Numbered from the stretch's first letter, positions 1 to 9,356 are shown. The stretch: 64,000 bases of DNA from Alterluteimonas quercicellularis (GCF_021191635.1 NZ_JAIWPR010000008.1:1-64000), one strand, 5' to 3'. Numbers and translations are program-made. Notes: a model not told the origin generated them from the sequence alone.

Positions 1-83
1 TGTAGGAGCGCGCTCGCGCGCGATGCTCTTGTGCGTCTTCGGCGTCCGGAAGAAAGAGCCTCGCGCGCGAGCGCGCTCCTGGG
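1..83. repeat. REP-like inverted repeat pair
   Basis: A forward copy of the local repeat (GTAGGAGCGCGCTCGCGCGC) starts at base 2 and an inverted copy ends near base 83, about 40 bases apart. The two arms can pair as one long stem. The same repeat recurs at least nine more times in the window, nearly always between genes. It lies just downstream of the hydrolase gene that is read on the minus strand, so it may act as a transcript end or mRNA stabiliser. Confidence 0.8.
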
Positions 84-96
84 GGATATGCGGGCG

Positions 97-918
97 TCAG
101 CGCCCGAGGAACGCGATCAGCGCCTTGTTGAACGCCTCGGCATGGCTGACGTTGAAGCCGTGCGGCGCGTCCGGCACCACCACCAGCTCGCTGCCGGCGA
201 TGGCGGCGTGGGTGCGCTGGCCGGAGCCCTCGAAGGGCACGGTGCCGTCTGAATCGCCGTGCAGCACCAGCGTCGGCACGCTCACCTTTTCCAGGTCGTC
301 GCGGAAGTCGGTGGTGGCGAACGCCTCCATGCAGCCCAGCGCGGCCTGCTGGTCCGACTGCTCGGCGAGGTCGATCGCCTCCCGGCGCTGCGGCTCGCCG
401 ACCTTGAGCCGGCCCTTGGCGCTGAAGAAGTCGCGGGTGAACTGGTCGAAGAACGCGGCGCGGTCGGCCTTGAGGCCGTCCTCCATCTCCTTGGCCTTGT
501 CCTCGGTGAGCGGGCCGTCCGGGTTGTCCGCGGTCTTGAGCAGGTAGGGCGGCACCGCGGCGGCGAACACCACGCTGCGCAGCCGGTCCTCGCCGTGGTT
601 GGCGACGTAGCGCGCGACTTCGCCGCCGCCCATCGAGAAGCCGACCAGGGTGACGTCGCGCAGGCCCAGGTCCTCCAGCACGCCGGCCAGGTCCGCGGCC
701 AGGGTGTCGTAGTCGAAGCCGCCGTCCGGCTTGTCGGAACGGCCGAAGCCGCGGCGGTCGTAGGCCACGACGCGGTAGCCGGCCTCCTTCAGCGGGCCGA
801 CCTGGGCCTTCCAGGACTCGGCCGACAGCGGCCATCCGTGGATCAGCACCACGGGCCGGCCGTCGCCGCCGCTGTCTTCGACGTGGAGGCGGACGCGGGA
901 AGCGCTGGCGGGGGACAT
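97..918 (-). CDS. Alpha/beta hydrolase, cofactor-free chloroperoxidase-like
   Basis: A 273-aa cytoplasmic alpha/beta hydrolase. The nucleophile elbow GFSMGGG puts Ser95 as nucleophile. Asp224 in HGDSDGTVP and His253 in PHGF complete the triad, and HGW near residue 28 supplies the oxyanion region. The motif spacing and length match the non-heme chloroperoxidase/esterase group, whose members usually work as esterases or perhydrolases; the natural substrate cannot be read from sequence. I chose the ATG at 918 because AAGGA lies 8-9 bases upstream and the protein then begins at the first conserved strand; an upstream in-frame ATG at 1002 adds 28 low-complexity residues with no ribosome site. It is followed by a REP-like pair and preceded by the frameshifted DUF3592 gene on the same strand. 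Confidence 0.88.
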   Translation of the reverse strand: MSPASASRVRLHVEDSGGDGRPVVLIHGWPLSAESWKAQVGPLKEAGYRVVAYDRRGFGRSDKPDGGFDYDTLAADLAGVLEDLGLRDVTLVGFSMGGGEVARYVANHGEDRLRSVVFAAAVPPYLLKTADNPDGPLTEDKAKEMEDGLKADRAAFFDQFTRDFFSAKGRLKVGEPQRREAIDLAEQSDQQAALGCMEAFATTDFRDDLEKVSVPTLVLHGDSDGTVPFEGSGQRTHAAIAGSELVVVPDAPHGFNVSHAEAFNKALIAFLGR

Positions 919-1014
919 GGCCGTTCCTTTTCTTTTCGGGGGAACCGCCATGCTGCGAGACGACCTCATGGGCGCGGCGTGAAGCGTCGCCGCGACGCGC
1001 ATTCATCCCGCGCG

Positions 1015-1747
1015 TCACTCCGCCCGCTGCGGCAGGAACGAGAGGTCCACCAGGTAGCGCCCGGGGTCGCGGCGGTCGATCAGCACCGGGATGCGTGCGC
1101 GGTCCACGTAGGCGGTGGGATCGAACCAGATGTCGTCGCTGGTGAAGACGTGGATCTTCGCGGTCGACGGATCGCGCCATTGCGAGACGATCCGGAACGG
1201 CAGCCGGCTGGTGCCGGCCTCGCCGTCCCGGTTGTCCTCCACGCCGATCAGGTCGGCTTCGATGCGCACGCCGCGGGCGCGCAGGTCGCCGCGCCGGCGC
1301 CGCGCGCGCCTCGAAGAACAGCCAGCCGCCGCCCACCAGCAGGAACACCGTGCCGAGCAGCGCGGCGATCAGCGCGCCGAACCACACCGAGAAGAAGCCC
1401 TCCAGGCGCGCGCGCTCCGGCTCATCGGGCGCGTACAGCAGGCCGACCCGCTCGCCGCGCCGGTAGCGCGGCGGGTTGCTGCCGTGGGTGGAGACGAACT
1501 CGACCTCGCGGCCGTCGCGCGCGAGGAAGCGCACCACCGGCGCGTAGGTGACGGACGACGACGAGGACCGCGAGTCCGACGAGCGCGAGCGCGCCAGGTC
1601 CACCACGACGCCCTCGGTGCGCACCGAGCCGGCGAGGAAGGCGCGCGTGTCCGCGAACTGGTAGGCGGCCAGGGCCAGCATCACGAAGCCCGCCGCCGCG
1701 AACGCGTACTTCATCCCCGCGAACAACCATGTATGGATCCGCTTCAT
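1015..1747 (-). pseudogene. DUF3592 membrane protein, apparent frameshift
   Basis: Reading from the ATG at 1747 (GGAAG upstream) gives an N-terminal membrane segment, a YAPVVRF..DG..VEF block, RYRRGERVGLLY and a second membrane segment GALIAALLGTVFLLVGGGWLFFE, the usual layout of DUF3592 proteins. Frame is then lost around 1298-1316 in a run of GCG/CGC repeats; the remaining C-terminal part (IEADLIGVEDN to FLPQRAE) continues in another frame to a stop at 1015. The total span is 733 nt, that is 3n+1, so one extra base would explain it. Either the gene is broken or there is an assembly/sequencing slip in the GC repeat. The function of DUF3592 proteins is not known. Confidence 0.75.
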
Positions 1748-2029
1748 CGGTCTTCCGCCGCGACGCATGGCCGCCGTGTCGCTGCGCATCCTAAGCCGTG
1801 CGTCGCACGGGCTCCAGACCCGCGTCCGCGCCGCCACACCGTCCGCCTGCACGAAACGGATGCGACGCCGGTCACAGCGATCCGCGCCGTTCGACGGCCC
1901 CTAACGCTTATGGATTAGGGGTCAGCCCTGATTCAATCCGCGCCCGGCCGGGCAGGACAATGCCGCCGCACGCGCGATCCCGCCTGTCGCCCGGCGGCGA
2001 TCGCGGATCACAGCCAAGGAGAAGGACCG

Positions 2030-5000
2030 ATGAGCCTCGATGCCGTCAACACCCAGCGCGCCGCCGACGGCGGCTCCCGACTGCCCGACGACTACGTCTC
2101 GCCCACCAGGGCGGAACTCACCGAACTGGCCAAGGAACTGCACGGCGTCGGCGAGCGCAGCGGCAAGAAGGACGACTACGACCGCCGCCTGCAGGCGCTG
2201 GCGTCGGAGTTCCTGCCCACCCTCGGCGACGAGGACCGCGGCCGCTTCATGGGCGCGATCATGGAGCGCGACAAGGGCGCGCTGGACTCCTGGCTGCAGC
2301 GCGACCGGCTGGACAAGCTGGTCGACGGCGGGCGCATCAGCGCCGGCGACCGCCAGCGCGTGATCGACGCCGTGGAACGCGGGTACTCGGACCGCCACGT
2401 GGAACGCGACAAGGCCTCCGAGTTCGTCGACACCGGCAGGATCGACGGCCAGGGCGGCAGCGACGCATCGGGCTCGCCGAGCAAGGAGGAGCTGAAGGCG
2501 CTGCACGGGCAACTGCACGAGGTCGGCGAGCGCAGCGGCCGGAAGGACGACTACGACCGGCGCCTGGAGGCCCTGGCGACCGATTCCCGGTTCCTGTCCG
2601 GCCTGGGCGACGGCGACCGCGGCCGCTTCATGGGCGTGGTCTTCGAGCAGGACCAGGGCGCGCCGGACTCCTGGCTGCAGCGCGACCGCCTGGACAAGCT
2701 GGTGGACGAGGGCCGCATCGAGGCGAAGGACCGCCAGCGCGTGATCGACAGCGTGGAGCGCGGCTACGCCGACAAGCACATCGACGCCGACCGCGCCGGC
2801 GCGTTCGTCGACACCGGCAAGTCCGGCCGGAACGATGCCGGGAGCGACGGCGCGGAGCCGCCGAAGGAGGTCACCGAGGGCGGCTACGAGGTGGCCGGGT
2901 CGCGCGACGACATCGTCTACGGCGACATCGAGAACGTGTCCTATCCCGGCGAGTTCGACGACGGCTGGCTGCGCATCGAGACCGAAGGCGGCGGCAAGTA
3001 CGCGGTGCACCCGGAGCGCTCGCCCGACCTGTACGCGGTGGCCGAGCGCAAGTACCTCGACGACGGGCAGAAGACCGTCGACCAGGCGCGCGAGGACGCC
3101 AGGCTGCCCTCCGCCGGGGACACCGACCTGTTCGCGCTCGAGACCAGCGTCGAGGCGGACGGCGAGAAGCTTACCGTCGCCGATGCGGCGATGAAGGCCA
3201 CGGTCGACGAGCTCCGGGACCGCAGCGACCTCTACGACGGCAGCGCGCAGGCCAGGTTCCTGCGCCTGATCGAGGCGCGCAGCGCGGTCACCAGTGGCCG
3301 GCCCATCCACCCGGTCTACGAGGACCGGATCAGCGGGGCCTTCACCTCCACCCGCACCCGCACCGAGAACCTGGTCCGGCTCGAAGAGGCCGACATGCGG
3401 GAGATCTTCGACGAGCGCGCCGTCAACCGCGAGCTGGAGGCCACGATGCGCGACCCGCAGGTCGCGGAGATCTACCAGAAGCACCTGAAGGAGGCGGTCG
3501 GCAAGGTGCCGGAGGGCGAGCGCGACAAGATGGCGGACCGGCTGGAGAAGGTCGTCACCAGCGCCGACTACGTGGTCGGGGCCAACAAGCTCGACGAGGA
3601 CCAGCTGCCGCTGGCGAAGGCCGACGTGGAGGACGCCCTGTCCCAGCTCGCGCTGATCGACCCCGAGCGCGCCGGCGACGCCGGACAGACCTTCGCGCTG
3701 AACTCGCTGGCCGGCGAGATCGACAAGGTGTTCGCGGATCCGTCCCTGGTGCCGCAGGAAGCCCGCGTCGACGCGGTCGATGCGGGCCTGGGCGCGATCA
3801 AGAACGCGATCGAGAAGGCCAAGCTGCCGTTCGACATGGCCGACACGCTCGACGGGGTGCTCGAGGGCGACGACGCGGTGAAGGAGGACTTCTCCAGGCT
3901 GCTCGACCGCATGCGCCAGGACGGCTACGACGACATGGACCAGGTGTTCTCGGACACCATGTTCGCCAGCGGCGAGCGCGAGCGGGCCTCCCTGCGCAGC
4001 CTGGTGGACGACCTGTCCTCCAACGGCCTGCTGCCCGCGGTGACCGGCGCGATCGGCATGACCCAGACCATCCGCTCGCTGGTGTCCGACGGGCTCGGCG
4101 AGACCCCGGAGGAGCAGCTGGCGACCGCCGGCGGGCTGATGGGCATGGTCTCGTCGCTGCCGGACTCGACCAAGCTGCTGCGCAACGTGGCCTCCGGCAT
4201 GGACGGATCGGCGGCGGAACTGCTGGGCGTGGGCAGGAACATCTACTCGCCCGCGGGCATCGAGGGGCGCTACTCCAACCAGGCGACCCACGAGATCGGC
4301 CGGCGCGTGGGCGAGACCGACATCCCGCAACCCGACGTGCAGGGCCGGGACCGGATCGCCTCGGGCCTGCACGACTCCCTGCGCAGCGACGACAGCAAGC
4401 CGGACGAGAGCCAGCTCCGGCGCATGTCCGCGGCCACGATCAACGTCGCCTCGCAGCTCGGCAGCCAGGCCTCGGGCATGCTCGGCGTGGTCACCGGCGG
4501 CCTGGGCCTGTCGGGCGCGGAATCGGATGCCGACCAGGCGGCCGGCGTGCTGGGCGTGATGTCGGGCACGGTCGAATCGCTGTCCGGGATCGTCGACGGG
4601 CTGAGCCAGAACGGCCAGCTGCGTCCCGGCGTGAACCGCTTCCTGGCCGCGGCGGGCGGCGAGGGGGCGGCCGCGATGGGCCAGCGCGTGGCGGGCGCCA
4701 TCGCGCGCGGCGCAGGCCCCGTGGGCATCGTGCTCACCGCGGTGTCGGAACTGGTCTCGGTCTTCACCGGCAACGCCAAGGCCAAGAAGACCGCCAACGA
4801 GCAGCACGACTGGTTCAACAAGCTGGCCGAAGACGGCATCATGCAGGCCGACTGGAACGTCAAGTACGACTACGCGCGCACCACCCTGGGCGAGTTCGGC
4901 AACCTGCACAGCGACCACGTCAAGAACGCGCGCGCGCTCAGGAGCGCGGACTGGGGCGGCCGCCAGGCGCCCGAGGACCGCAGCATCTTCGACTTCCATC

Positions 5001-5194
5001 GCGAGGAGTTCGCGCACTTCAGGAGCGAGTGGGAGAAGGACCGCGGCGCGCCGACCTACGTCACCTTCCTGGACCCCGACAAGCGCAAGGCTGACTTCAA
5101 GCGCGAGAAGGAGCAGATGGACGAGGTCGACGCCTACATGGACGCGCACCCGACCTACCACCCGGGCCACAACGACTGGGTGCTCGATCCGTGA
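2030..5194 (+). CDS. Large unrecognised protein with two N-terminal repeats
   Basis: A 1054-aa acidic protein with no signal peptide that I do not recognise. Residues 24-137 and 149-264 are a clear tandem duplication: each copy contains GERSGKKDDYDRRL (or the RK variant), DRGRFMG, DSWLQRDRLDKLVD, DRQRVID and VERGY, followed by FVDTG. The middle is predicted helical and charged. Residues about 790-925 are glycine/alanine-rich and hydrophobic, ending in GPVGIVLTAVSELVSVFTGN, and the C-terminus is charged with DAHPTYHPGHNDW. Start ATG has AAGGAGAAGG just upstream. Large size, lack of leader, internal repeats and a hydrophobic patch would suit a secreted effector or surface/toxin protein, but no secretion signal or catalytic motif was identified. 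It stands alone; neighbours give no clue. Confidence 0.8.
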   Translation: MSLDAVNTQRAADGGSRLPDDYVSPTRAELTELAKELHGVGERSGKKDDYDRRLQALASEFLPTLGDEDRGRFMGAIMERDKGALDSWLQRDRLDKLVDGGRISAGDRQRVIDAVERGYSDRHVERDKASEFVDTGRIDGQGGSDASGSPSKEELKALHGQLHEVGERSGRKDDYDRRLEALATDSRFLSGLGDGDRGRFMGVVFEQDQGAPDSWLQRDRLDKLVDEGRIEAKDRQRVIDSVERGYADKHIDADRAGAFVDTGKSGRNDAGSDGAEPPKEVTEGGYEVAGSRDDIVYGDIENVSYPGEFDDGWLRIETEGGGKYAVHPERSPDLYAVAERKYLDDGQKTVDQAREDARLPSAGDTDLFALETSVEADGEKLTVADAAMKATVDELRDRSDLYDGSAQARFLRLIEARSAVTSGRPIHPVYEDRISGAFTSTRTRTENLVRLEEADMREIFDERAVNRELEATMRDPQVAEIYQKHLKEAVGKVPEGERDKMADRLEKVVTSADYVVGANKLDEDQLPLAKADVEDALSQLALIDPERAGDAGQTFALNSLAGEIDKVFADPSLVPQEARVDAVDAGLGAIKNAIEKAKLPFDMADTLDGVLEGDDAVKEDFSRLLDRMRQDGYDDMDQVFSDTMFASGERERASLRSLVDDLSSNGLLPAVTGAIGMTQTIRSLVSDGLGETPEEQLATAGGLMGMVSSLPDSTKLLRNVASGMDGSAAELLGVGRNIYSPAGIEGRYSNQATHEIGRRVGETDIPQPDVQGRDRIASGLHDSLRSDDSKPDESQLRRMSAATINVASQLGSQASGMLGVVTGGLGLSGAESDADQAAGVLGVMSGTVESLSGIVDGLSQNGQLRPGVNRFLAAAGGEGAAAMGQRVAGAIARGAGPVGIVLTAVSELVSVFTGNAKAKKTANEQHDWFNKLAEDGIMQADWNVKYDYARTTLGEFGNLHSDHVKNARALRSADWGGRQAPEDRSIFDFHREEFAHFRSEWEKDRGAPTYVTFLDPDKRKADFKREKEQMDEVDAYMDAHPTYHPGHNDWVLDP

Positions 5195-5223
5195 GCGTCG
5201 CGGTCGCCGGCGATCCGCGACGC
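5195..5223 (+). terminator. Hairpin after the 1054-aa gene
   Basis: An 8-bp stem GCGTCGCG / CGCGACGC with a 13-base loop begins directly after the stop codon at 5194. There is no U-tract, so it is at best a weak or Rho-assisted end. The rest of the 5224-5578 gap contains the inverted repeat at 5403 and otherwise nothing recognised. Confidence 0.4.
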
Positions 5224-5402
5224 GGCCCGCCGCGCGCACCGATGTGAAGGGGGTCGCGCTCGCGCGCGGGAGTTCCGTGGCCGGGCGATTGCGTATCGGG
5301 AACGTTCAGCAAGTGCGCGACGACGCGCCGCTGCGCGGCATCGATGGCCGCTGCGCGTCGCTTCTCGCGGCGCCGAAAACGCTTTCCTTACATCGGGCTA
5401 AC

Positions 5403-5424
5403 GCAACGCCAAGATTTGCGTTGC
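5403..5424. promoter_or_regulatory. Inverted repeat upstream of TonB receptor
   Basis: GCAACGC and GCGTTGC form a perfect 7-bp inverted repeat around an A/T-rich 8-base centre (CAAGATTT), about 155 bases before the receptor start and in a local dip of GC content. This is the size and symmetry of an operator for a dimeric regulator; the cognate regulator is not evident in the window. Confidence 0.45.
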
Positions 5425-5578
5425 TCTAATCCGCCGCCGTTCCGCACCGCGGAACCGGCGAGACGAGGTGGCGACGCTGCCGCGATCGTTCCACCTCGCA
5501 GTGCCTGCGGGTGCGGGAACCGTTGCGCGGGGCGCGGCGCCCCGCCCGCCGCCACACGCCACAGGATGCCGCCGCACG

Positions 5579-8263
5579 ATGAAGCCCGCGCACTCGCCGC
5601 ACCGCCCCGCCCGCCGCCTGCTCGCCACGATGGTCGCCGCCGCGCTTTCCGGCCCGGCCTTCGCCCAGGCCCCCGACGCCCCCTGCGATCCCGATGCCCC
5701 CGGCCAGGCCTGCCCGCAGGGCGCGCCCGCCGCCGGCGCCGCGGTGGACACCCTCGACGCGGTGGAGGTGCGCGGCGTGCGCGCCAGCGTGGAGAGCGCG
5801 CTCGACGCCAAGCGCGCCGCGCCGCAGATCACCGATTCGATCGTCGCCGAGGACATCGGCAAGCTGCCCGACAACAGCGTCGCCGCGGCGATGCAGCGCA
5901 TCACCGGCGTGCAGGTGGCGCGCGGCGGCGCCGAGGTGGGCACCGTGCTCGTGCGCGGCCTGCCGAACGTGGTGACCACGCTCAACGGCCGCAACATCTT
6001 CACCACCACCGGCCGCGGCGTCGCCCTGGCCGACATCCCCGCCGACCAGCTGCAGCGCGTGGACGTGTACAAGACCGCCGGCGCCGAGCAGATCGAGGGC
6101 GGCATCGCCGGTGCGGTGGACGTGCGCCTGCGCCGCCCGTTCGACCTGGAGGAGGACGCCACCGTGGCCGGCAGCCTGGCCGCGCTCTACAGCGGGCAGG
6201 CGGCCGAGGCGGTGCCCAACGGCAGCCTGACCGCCAGCCGCACCTGGGATGCCGGCGCGGGCCGCATGGGCTTGCTGGGCAGCCTCTCCTACCAGGAAAC
6301 GCCGTACAGCGAGTCCAATACCTTCCACGGCACCTACGACCGGGTCGACCACCCGCTCGATCCCGGGCAGCAGATCCACGTGCCCTACAACGTCGGCAAC
6401 CTGCAGGCGCAGGGCAAGCGCCGGCGCCAGGCCGCCAACCTGGCCTTCCAGTGGGCGCCGACCGATGCCCTGGAGCTGTGGGCGGAGGGCTTCTACGTCG
6501 GCTACGAGAACGCGCCGCGCGTGGACTACTGGATGCCCTTCCCCGGCCTGGCCAACGCCGGCAACACCGACCGCGTGGTGCTGCGCCCCGGCACCGACGT
6601 GCTGGAGCGGCTGGAGGCGCGCGACCTCTACACCCTGTCCAGCACCCAGGCCCACGAGAACAGCTCCGACACCTGGCAGGCGGCGCTGGGCGGGCGCTGG
6701 CGCGGCGAGCGGCTGACCCTGTCCTCCGAGCTGGCCTACACCTACAGCGAGGCCGACAACCGCTCGATGGTGCTGGACATCGGCATGGTCGCGCCGCGGC
6801 TGGTGGTCGACAGCAGCAGCGGCGTGCCCTGGACCTCGGTGACCCGCGCCGACGGCACGCCCTTCGACACCACCGACCCGTCCGCCTACGCGCTCAGCCA
6901 GTTCTACGACAGCTGGAGCCGCCAGGAGGGCGACGAGTGGGCCTGGCGCGGCGACGCCAGCTTCGCCTTCGCCGACGGCCCGATCGCCTCGCTCGACGCC
7001 GGCGTGCGCCTGTCCACGCGGCAGGCGAGCAACGCCGCCGGCGACCCCGGCGCGCGCGACAACGTCACCGGAAGGCCGATCCTGGTCAGCGACGTGCCGG
7101 GCCTGGGGCGCGTCTCGGCCGGGCGCATCCTCGACGGCGACCGCGACGTGGGCGTGAACCACTGGGTGGTCTCGAGCAAGGAGTTCCTGCTCGGCGAATC
7201 CGCGCGGCTGCGCGAGATCATGGGCCACTCGCCGGACCGGCCCGCCGCCAACCCGGCGCTGTTCTTCGACAACCGCGAGGACAACCACGCCGCCTACCTG
7301 CAGGCCAACTACGCCTTCGACCTCGGCCCGGTGCCGGTCGACGGCCGCGTCGGCGTGCGCTACACCAAGCTGGACTCGGAGCTGCGCGGCACCGAGACCG
7401 TGGACGGGGTGGAATCGCCGGTGTCGATCGACCGCAGCGAGAGCGAATGGCTGCCGAACCTCAGCGCCAACCTCTCCCTGCGCGAGGACCTGATGCTGCG
7501 GCTCTCGCACAGCCGCTCGATCACCCGCCCCAACTTCGCCGACCTCAACCCGCAGCTCGCGCTGTTCCAGGCCACCGACTCCCTGCCCGCGCGCGGCAGC
7601 GGCGGCAACCCGGCGCTGGAGGCGGTGAAGTCGAAGAACGTCGACGTCTCGCTGGAATGGTACTTCCAGCCCAATGCGCTGCTGTCGCTGGCCGGCTTCC
7701 ACCGCGACGTGGACGGCTACGTGCAGGTCTACGCCGAGGACGAGACCATCGACGGCATCGAGTACTCGATCACCCGGCCGCGCAACACCGGCGAGGGCAC
7801 GCTGAAGGGCGTGGAGATCGGCTACACCCAGTTCTACGACTTCCTGCCCGGCTGGCTGTCCGGCTTCGGCACCCAGCTCAACGCCACCTGGATCGACGCC
7901 GAGGCCGAATCCCCCGCCGGCGAGGTGCAGCCACTGGCTAACGTCTCCAGGAAGGCCTACAACGCCATCCTGATGTACGAGTACGAGCGCTTCTCCGCGC
8001 GCCTGGCCTACAACTGGCGCGACGACTACGCGGTGAGCTTCAGCGCCTCCGGCGACCAGCCCTCGGAGATCTTCCACGGCCCCGAGGAGTGGCTGGACGT
8101 GGCGTTCAACTACGACCTCGGCGACGGCATCACCGTGTTCGTCGAGGCCGCCAACGTGCTCGGCGCCAAGACCCACAACTACTTCGGCGACGGCTACGCC
8201 TTCCCGCGCGACCGCGCCTCGCCGGAGCGCACCTACATGCTGGGCATGCGTTTCCGGCTGTAG
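5579..8263 (+). CDS. TonB-dependent receptor, Xanthomonas/Caulobacter type
   Basis: An 894-aa outer-membrane active transporter. Residues 1-29 are a Sec signal peptide ending AFA, a TonB-box-like stretch lies near 58-66, and the plug begins with VRASVESALDAKR, DSIVAEDIGKLPDNSVAAAMQRI, then VLVRGLPNVVTTLNGR. The rest is a 22-strand-type barrel ending in the aromatic/hydrophobic sequence MRFRL. The LPDNSVAAAMQRI plug signature is that of the TonB-Xanth-Caul subfamily, whose members often import plant-derived or complex carbohydrates; the substrate here is unknown. I chose ATG 5579 because it starts the signal peptide; an in-frame start at 5468 would add 37 residues before it. No TonB/ExbB or catabolic gene is adjacent. 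Confidence 0.92.
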   Translation: MKPAHSPHRPARRLLATMVAAALSGPAFAQAPDAPCDPDAPGQACPQGAPAAGAAVDTLDAVEVRGVRASVESALDAKRAAPQITDSIVAEDIGKLPDNSVAAAMQRITGVQVARGGAEVGTVLVRGLPNVVTTLNGRNIFTTTGRGVALADIPADQLQRVDVYKTAGAEQIEGGIAGAVDVRLRRPFDLEEDATVAGSLAALYSGQAAEAVPNGSLTASRTWDAGAGRMGLLGSLSYQETPYSESNTFHGTYDRVDHPLDPGQQIHVPYNVGNLQAQGKRRRQAANLAFQWAPTDALELWAEGFYVGYENAPRVDYWMPFPGLANAGNTDRVVLRPGTDVLERLEARDLYTLSSTQAHENSSDTWQAALGGRWRGERLTLSSELAYTYSEADNRSMVLDIGMVAPRLVVDSSSGVPWTSVTRADGTPFDTTDPSAYALSQFYDSWSRQEGDEWAWRGDASFAFADGPIASLDAGVRLSTRQASNAAGDPGARDNVTGRPILVSDVPGLGRVSAGRILDGDRDVGVNHWVVSSKEFLLGESARLREIMGHSPDRPAANPALFFDNREDNHAAYLQANYAFDLGPVPVDGRVGVRYTKLDSELRGTETVDGVESPVSIDRSESEWLPNLSANLSLREDLMLRLSHSRSITRPNFADLNPQLALFQATDSLPARGSGGNPALEAVKSKNVDVSLEWYFQPNALLSLAGFHRDVDGYVQVYAEDETIDGIEYSITRPRNTGEGTLKGVEIGYTQFYDFLPGWLSGFGTQLNATWIDAEAESPAGEVQPLANVSRKAYNAILMYEYERFSARLAYNWRDDYAVSFSASGDQPSEIFHGPEEWLDVAFNYDLGDGITVFVEAANVLGAKTHNYFGDGYAFPRDRASPERTYMLGMRFRL

Positions 8264-8301
8264 GCGCGCTCGCCCGACCGCGTTTCGCGGGGGAATGCCC
8301 C

Positions 8302-8470
8302 GTCGCGCGCGAGCGCGCTCCTGCGCATCGCCTGCCGGCGCGTCGGCGCCTTCGTCCGGAGCGCCGACATGCCCAGCCTTCGCTTCGCACCCGAAGAATC
8401 GTGTAGGAGCGCGCTCGCGCGCGACCAGCCTCCGCGGGGAACGCCCCAGTGCGCGCGAGCGAGCGCCTAC
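8302..8470. repeat. REP-like repeat cluster, three copies
   Basis: Inverted copy 8302-8325, forward copy 8403-8425 and a diverged inverted copy 8449-8470. The receptor stop at 8263 is itself followed by GGCGCGCTCG, a degenerate start of another copy. The last copy contains the stop codon of the interrupted reductase gene read on the minus strand. Confidence 0.75.
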
Positions 8471-9356
8471 GGCGCCCACCGGCGCCGCGCGTCGGCGGCG
8501 CCGCGGCGGGCGGCGTCTTCCAGCCAGCGCGCGCGATCGTCGTCGTCGCTGCCGTGGACGGGGCCGTAGCGCACGAAGTCGACCGGGCGGAAGCCGCAGT
8601 AGCGCAGCGTGCTGCGCACCAGCTGGCGGCGCGTCGGCTGGCCCTGCAGCAGCCGCAGGTACCAGCCAGGGGAATCGGCGGTCATCAGCACCCGCGCGCT
8701 GCGTCCCTTCAGCAGCGCCTGCGGGATGCCGCGCGGGCTGTAGCGCAGGGCCTGTGAACGCCAATGGCATGCCTCGCACCGGCCCTGCGGGCGTGCGCGG
8801 CAAGGAAGAGCGACGGCGCGTATGCCGATACGCAACGGAGCGATGACACGGCCGCGCGCGTCCGCAGGACCGGCCCTCCGGGTGGCGTCTCCGTGGCCGC
8901 CAGGCGGCGTCGCGCAGCTTGACCTGACGGCCAGTCAGGCGCTGCGCCGCGCAACACCGCCTGGCGGCCACGGAGACGCCATGCGAGGCATGCCATTGGC
9001 GTTCACAGGCCCTAAGCCCAGCCGCGCTCGAGCGTACGGTCGAGAAACCCCTTCAGCAGCGCCGGCACGCTGCCCCACCACAGCGGCGTGACCAGGCACA
9101 GGTGGCGGCACCGCTCGATGCGCCGCTGCGCCTGCGCCAGGTCCGGCTCCAGCGGCTGCTCGCCGCGCAGCCCGCCGTGCAGGACCGGATCGAAGCGCAG
9201 GTCGCGCACGCGCAGCTCGTCCACCACGGCGCCCGCCTCGCGGGCCGCCGCTGCATAGCGCGCGGCCAGCGCGGCGCACAGCGAGCGCGGGTCGGGATGG
9301 CCGTCGACGACCAGCAGGGTCGGCGCGTCGGCCGGGATCGTCGGCAAAGGATGCAT
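8467..9356 (-). pseudogene. Flavodoxin-like NAD(P)H quinone reductase, split by insertion
   Basis: The N-terminal half starts at ATG 9356 and shows TLLVVDGHPDPRS, then CLVTPLWWGSVPALLKGFLDRTLERGWA, typical of the NAD(P)H dehydrogenase (quinone)/MdaB-KefF flavodoxin-like fold. It stops at 9012 inside a foreign sequence. The C-terminal half resumes immediately on the other side with LRYSPRGIPQALLKGRSARVLMTADSPGWY and ends in the repeat at 8467. In intact relatives RGWA is followed within a residue or two by a YS/RYS block, so the two halves belong together and are separated only by the element at 8747-9013. Without the insertion the protein would be about 205 aa, the family size. It is very likely inactive. 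Confidence 0.88.
8747..9013. mobile_element. 267-bp MITE/fold-back element
   Basis: The ends are perfect 32-bp inverted repeats (8747-8778 and 8982-9013) beginning AGGGCCTGTGAACGCC. A second perfect 25-bp inverted repeat lies inside (8884-8908 with 8957-8981), followed towards the centre by GCGCAGC/GCTGCGC and CCTGAC/GTCAGG. On the right the outer and inner arms are contiguous; on the left they are separated by about 105 bases (8779-8883) that form their own hairpins, including GCGTATGCCGATACGC at about 8818. It carries no gene and sits inside the reductase gene. No unambiguous target duplication can be read. A non-autonomous miniature transposon is the best reading. Confidence 0.85.

Noticed and set aside
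1922-5239. Uninterrupted 1100-codon antisense frame opposite the repeat protein
   Set aside because: GC-rich codon usage leaves antisense frames open; the plus frame has a ribosome site, tandem domain repeats and coherent protein composition.
8467-8835. Short independent gene starting inside the fold-back element
   Set aside because: Its first 30 residues are encoded by the element; the remainder is the C-terminal half of the split quinone reductase.
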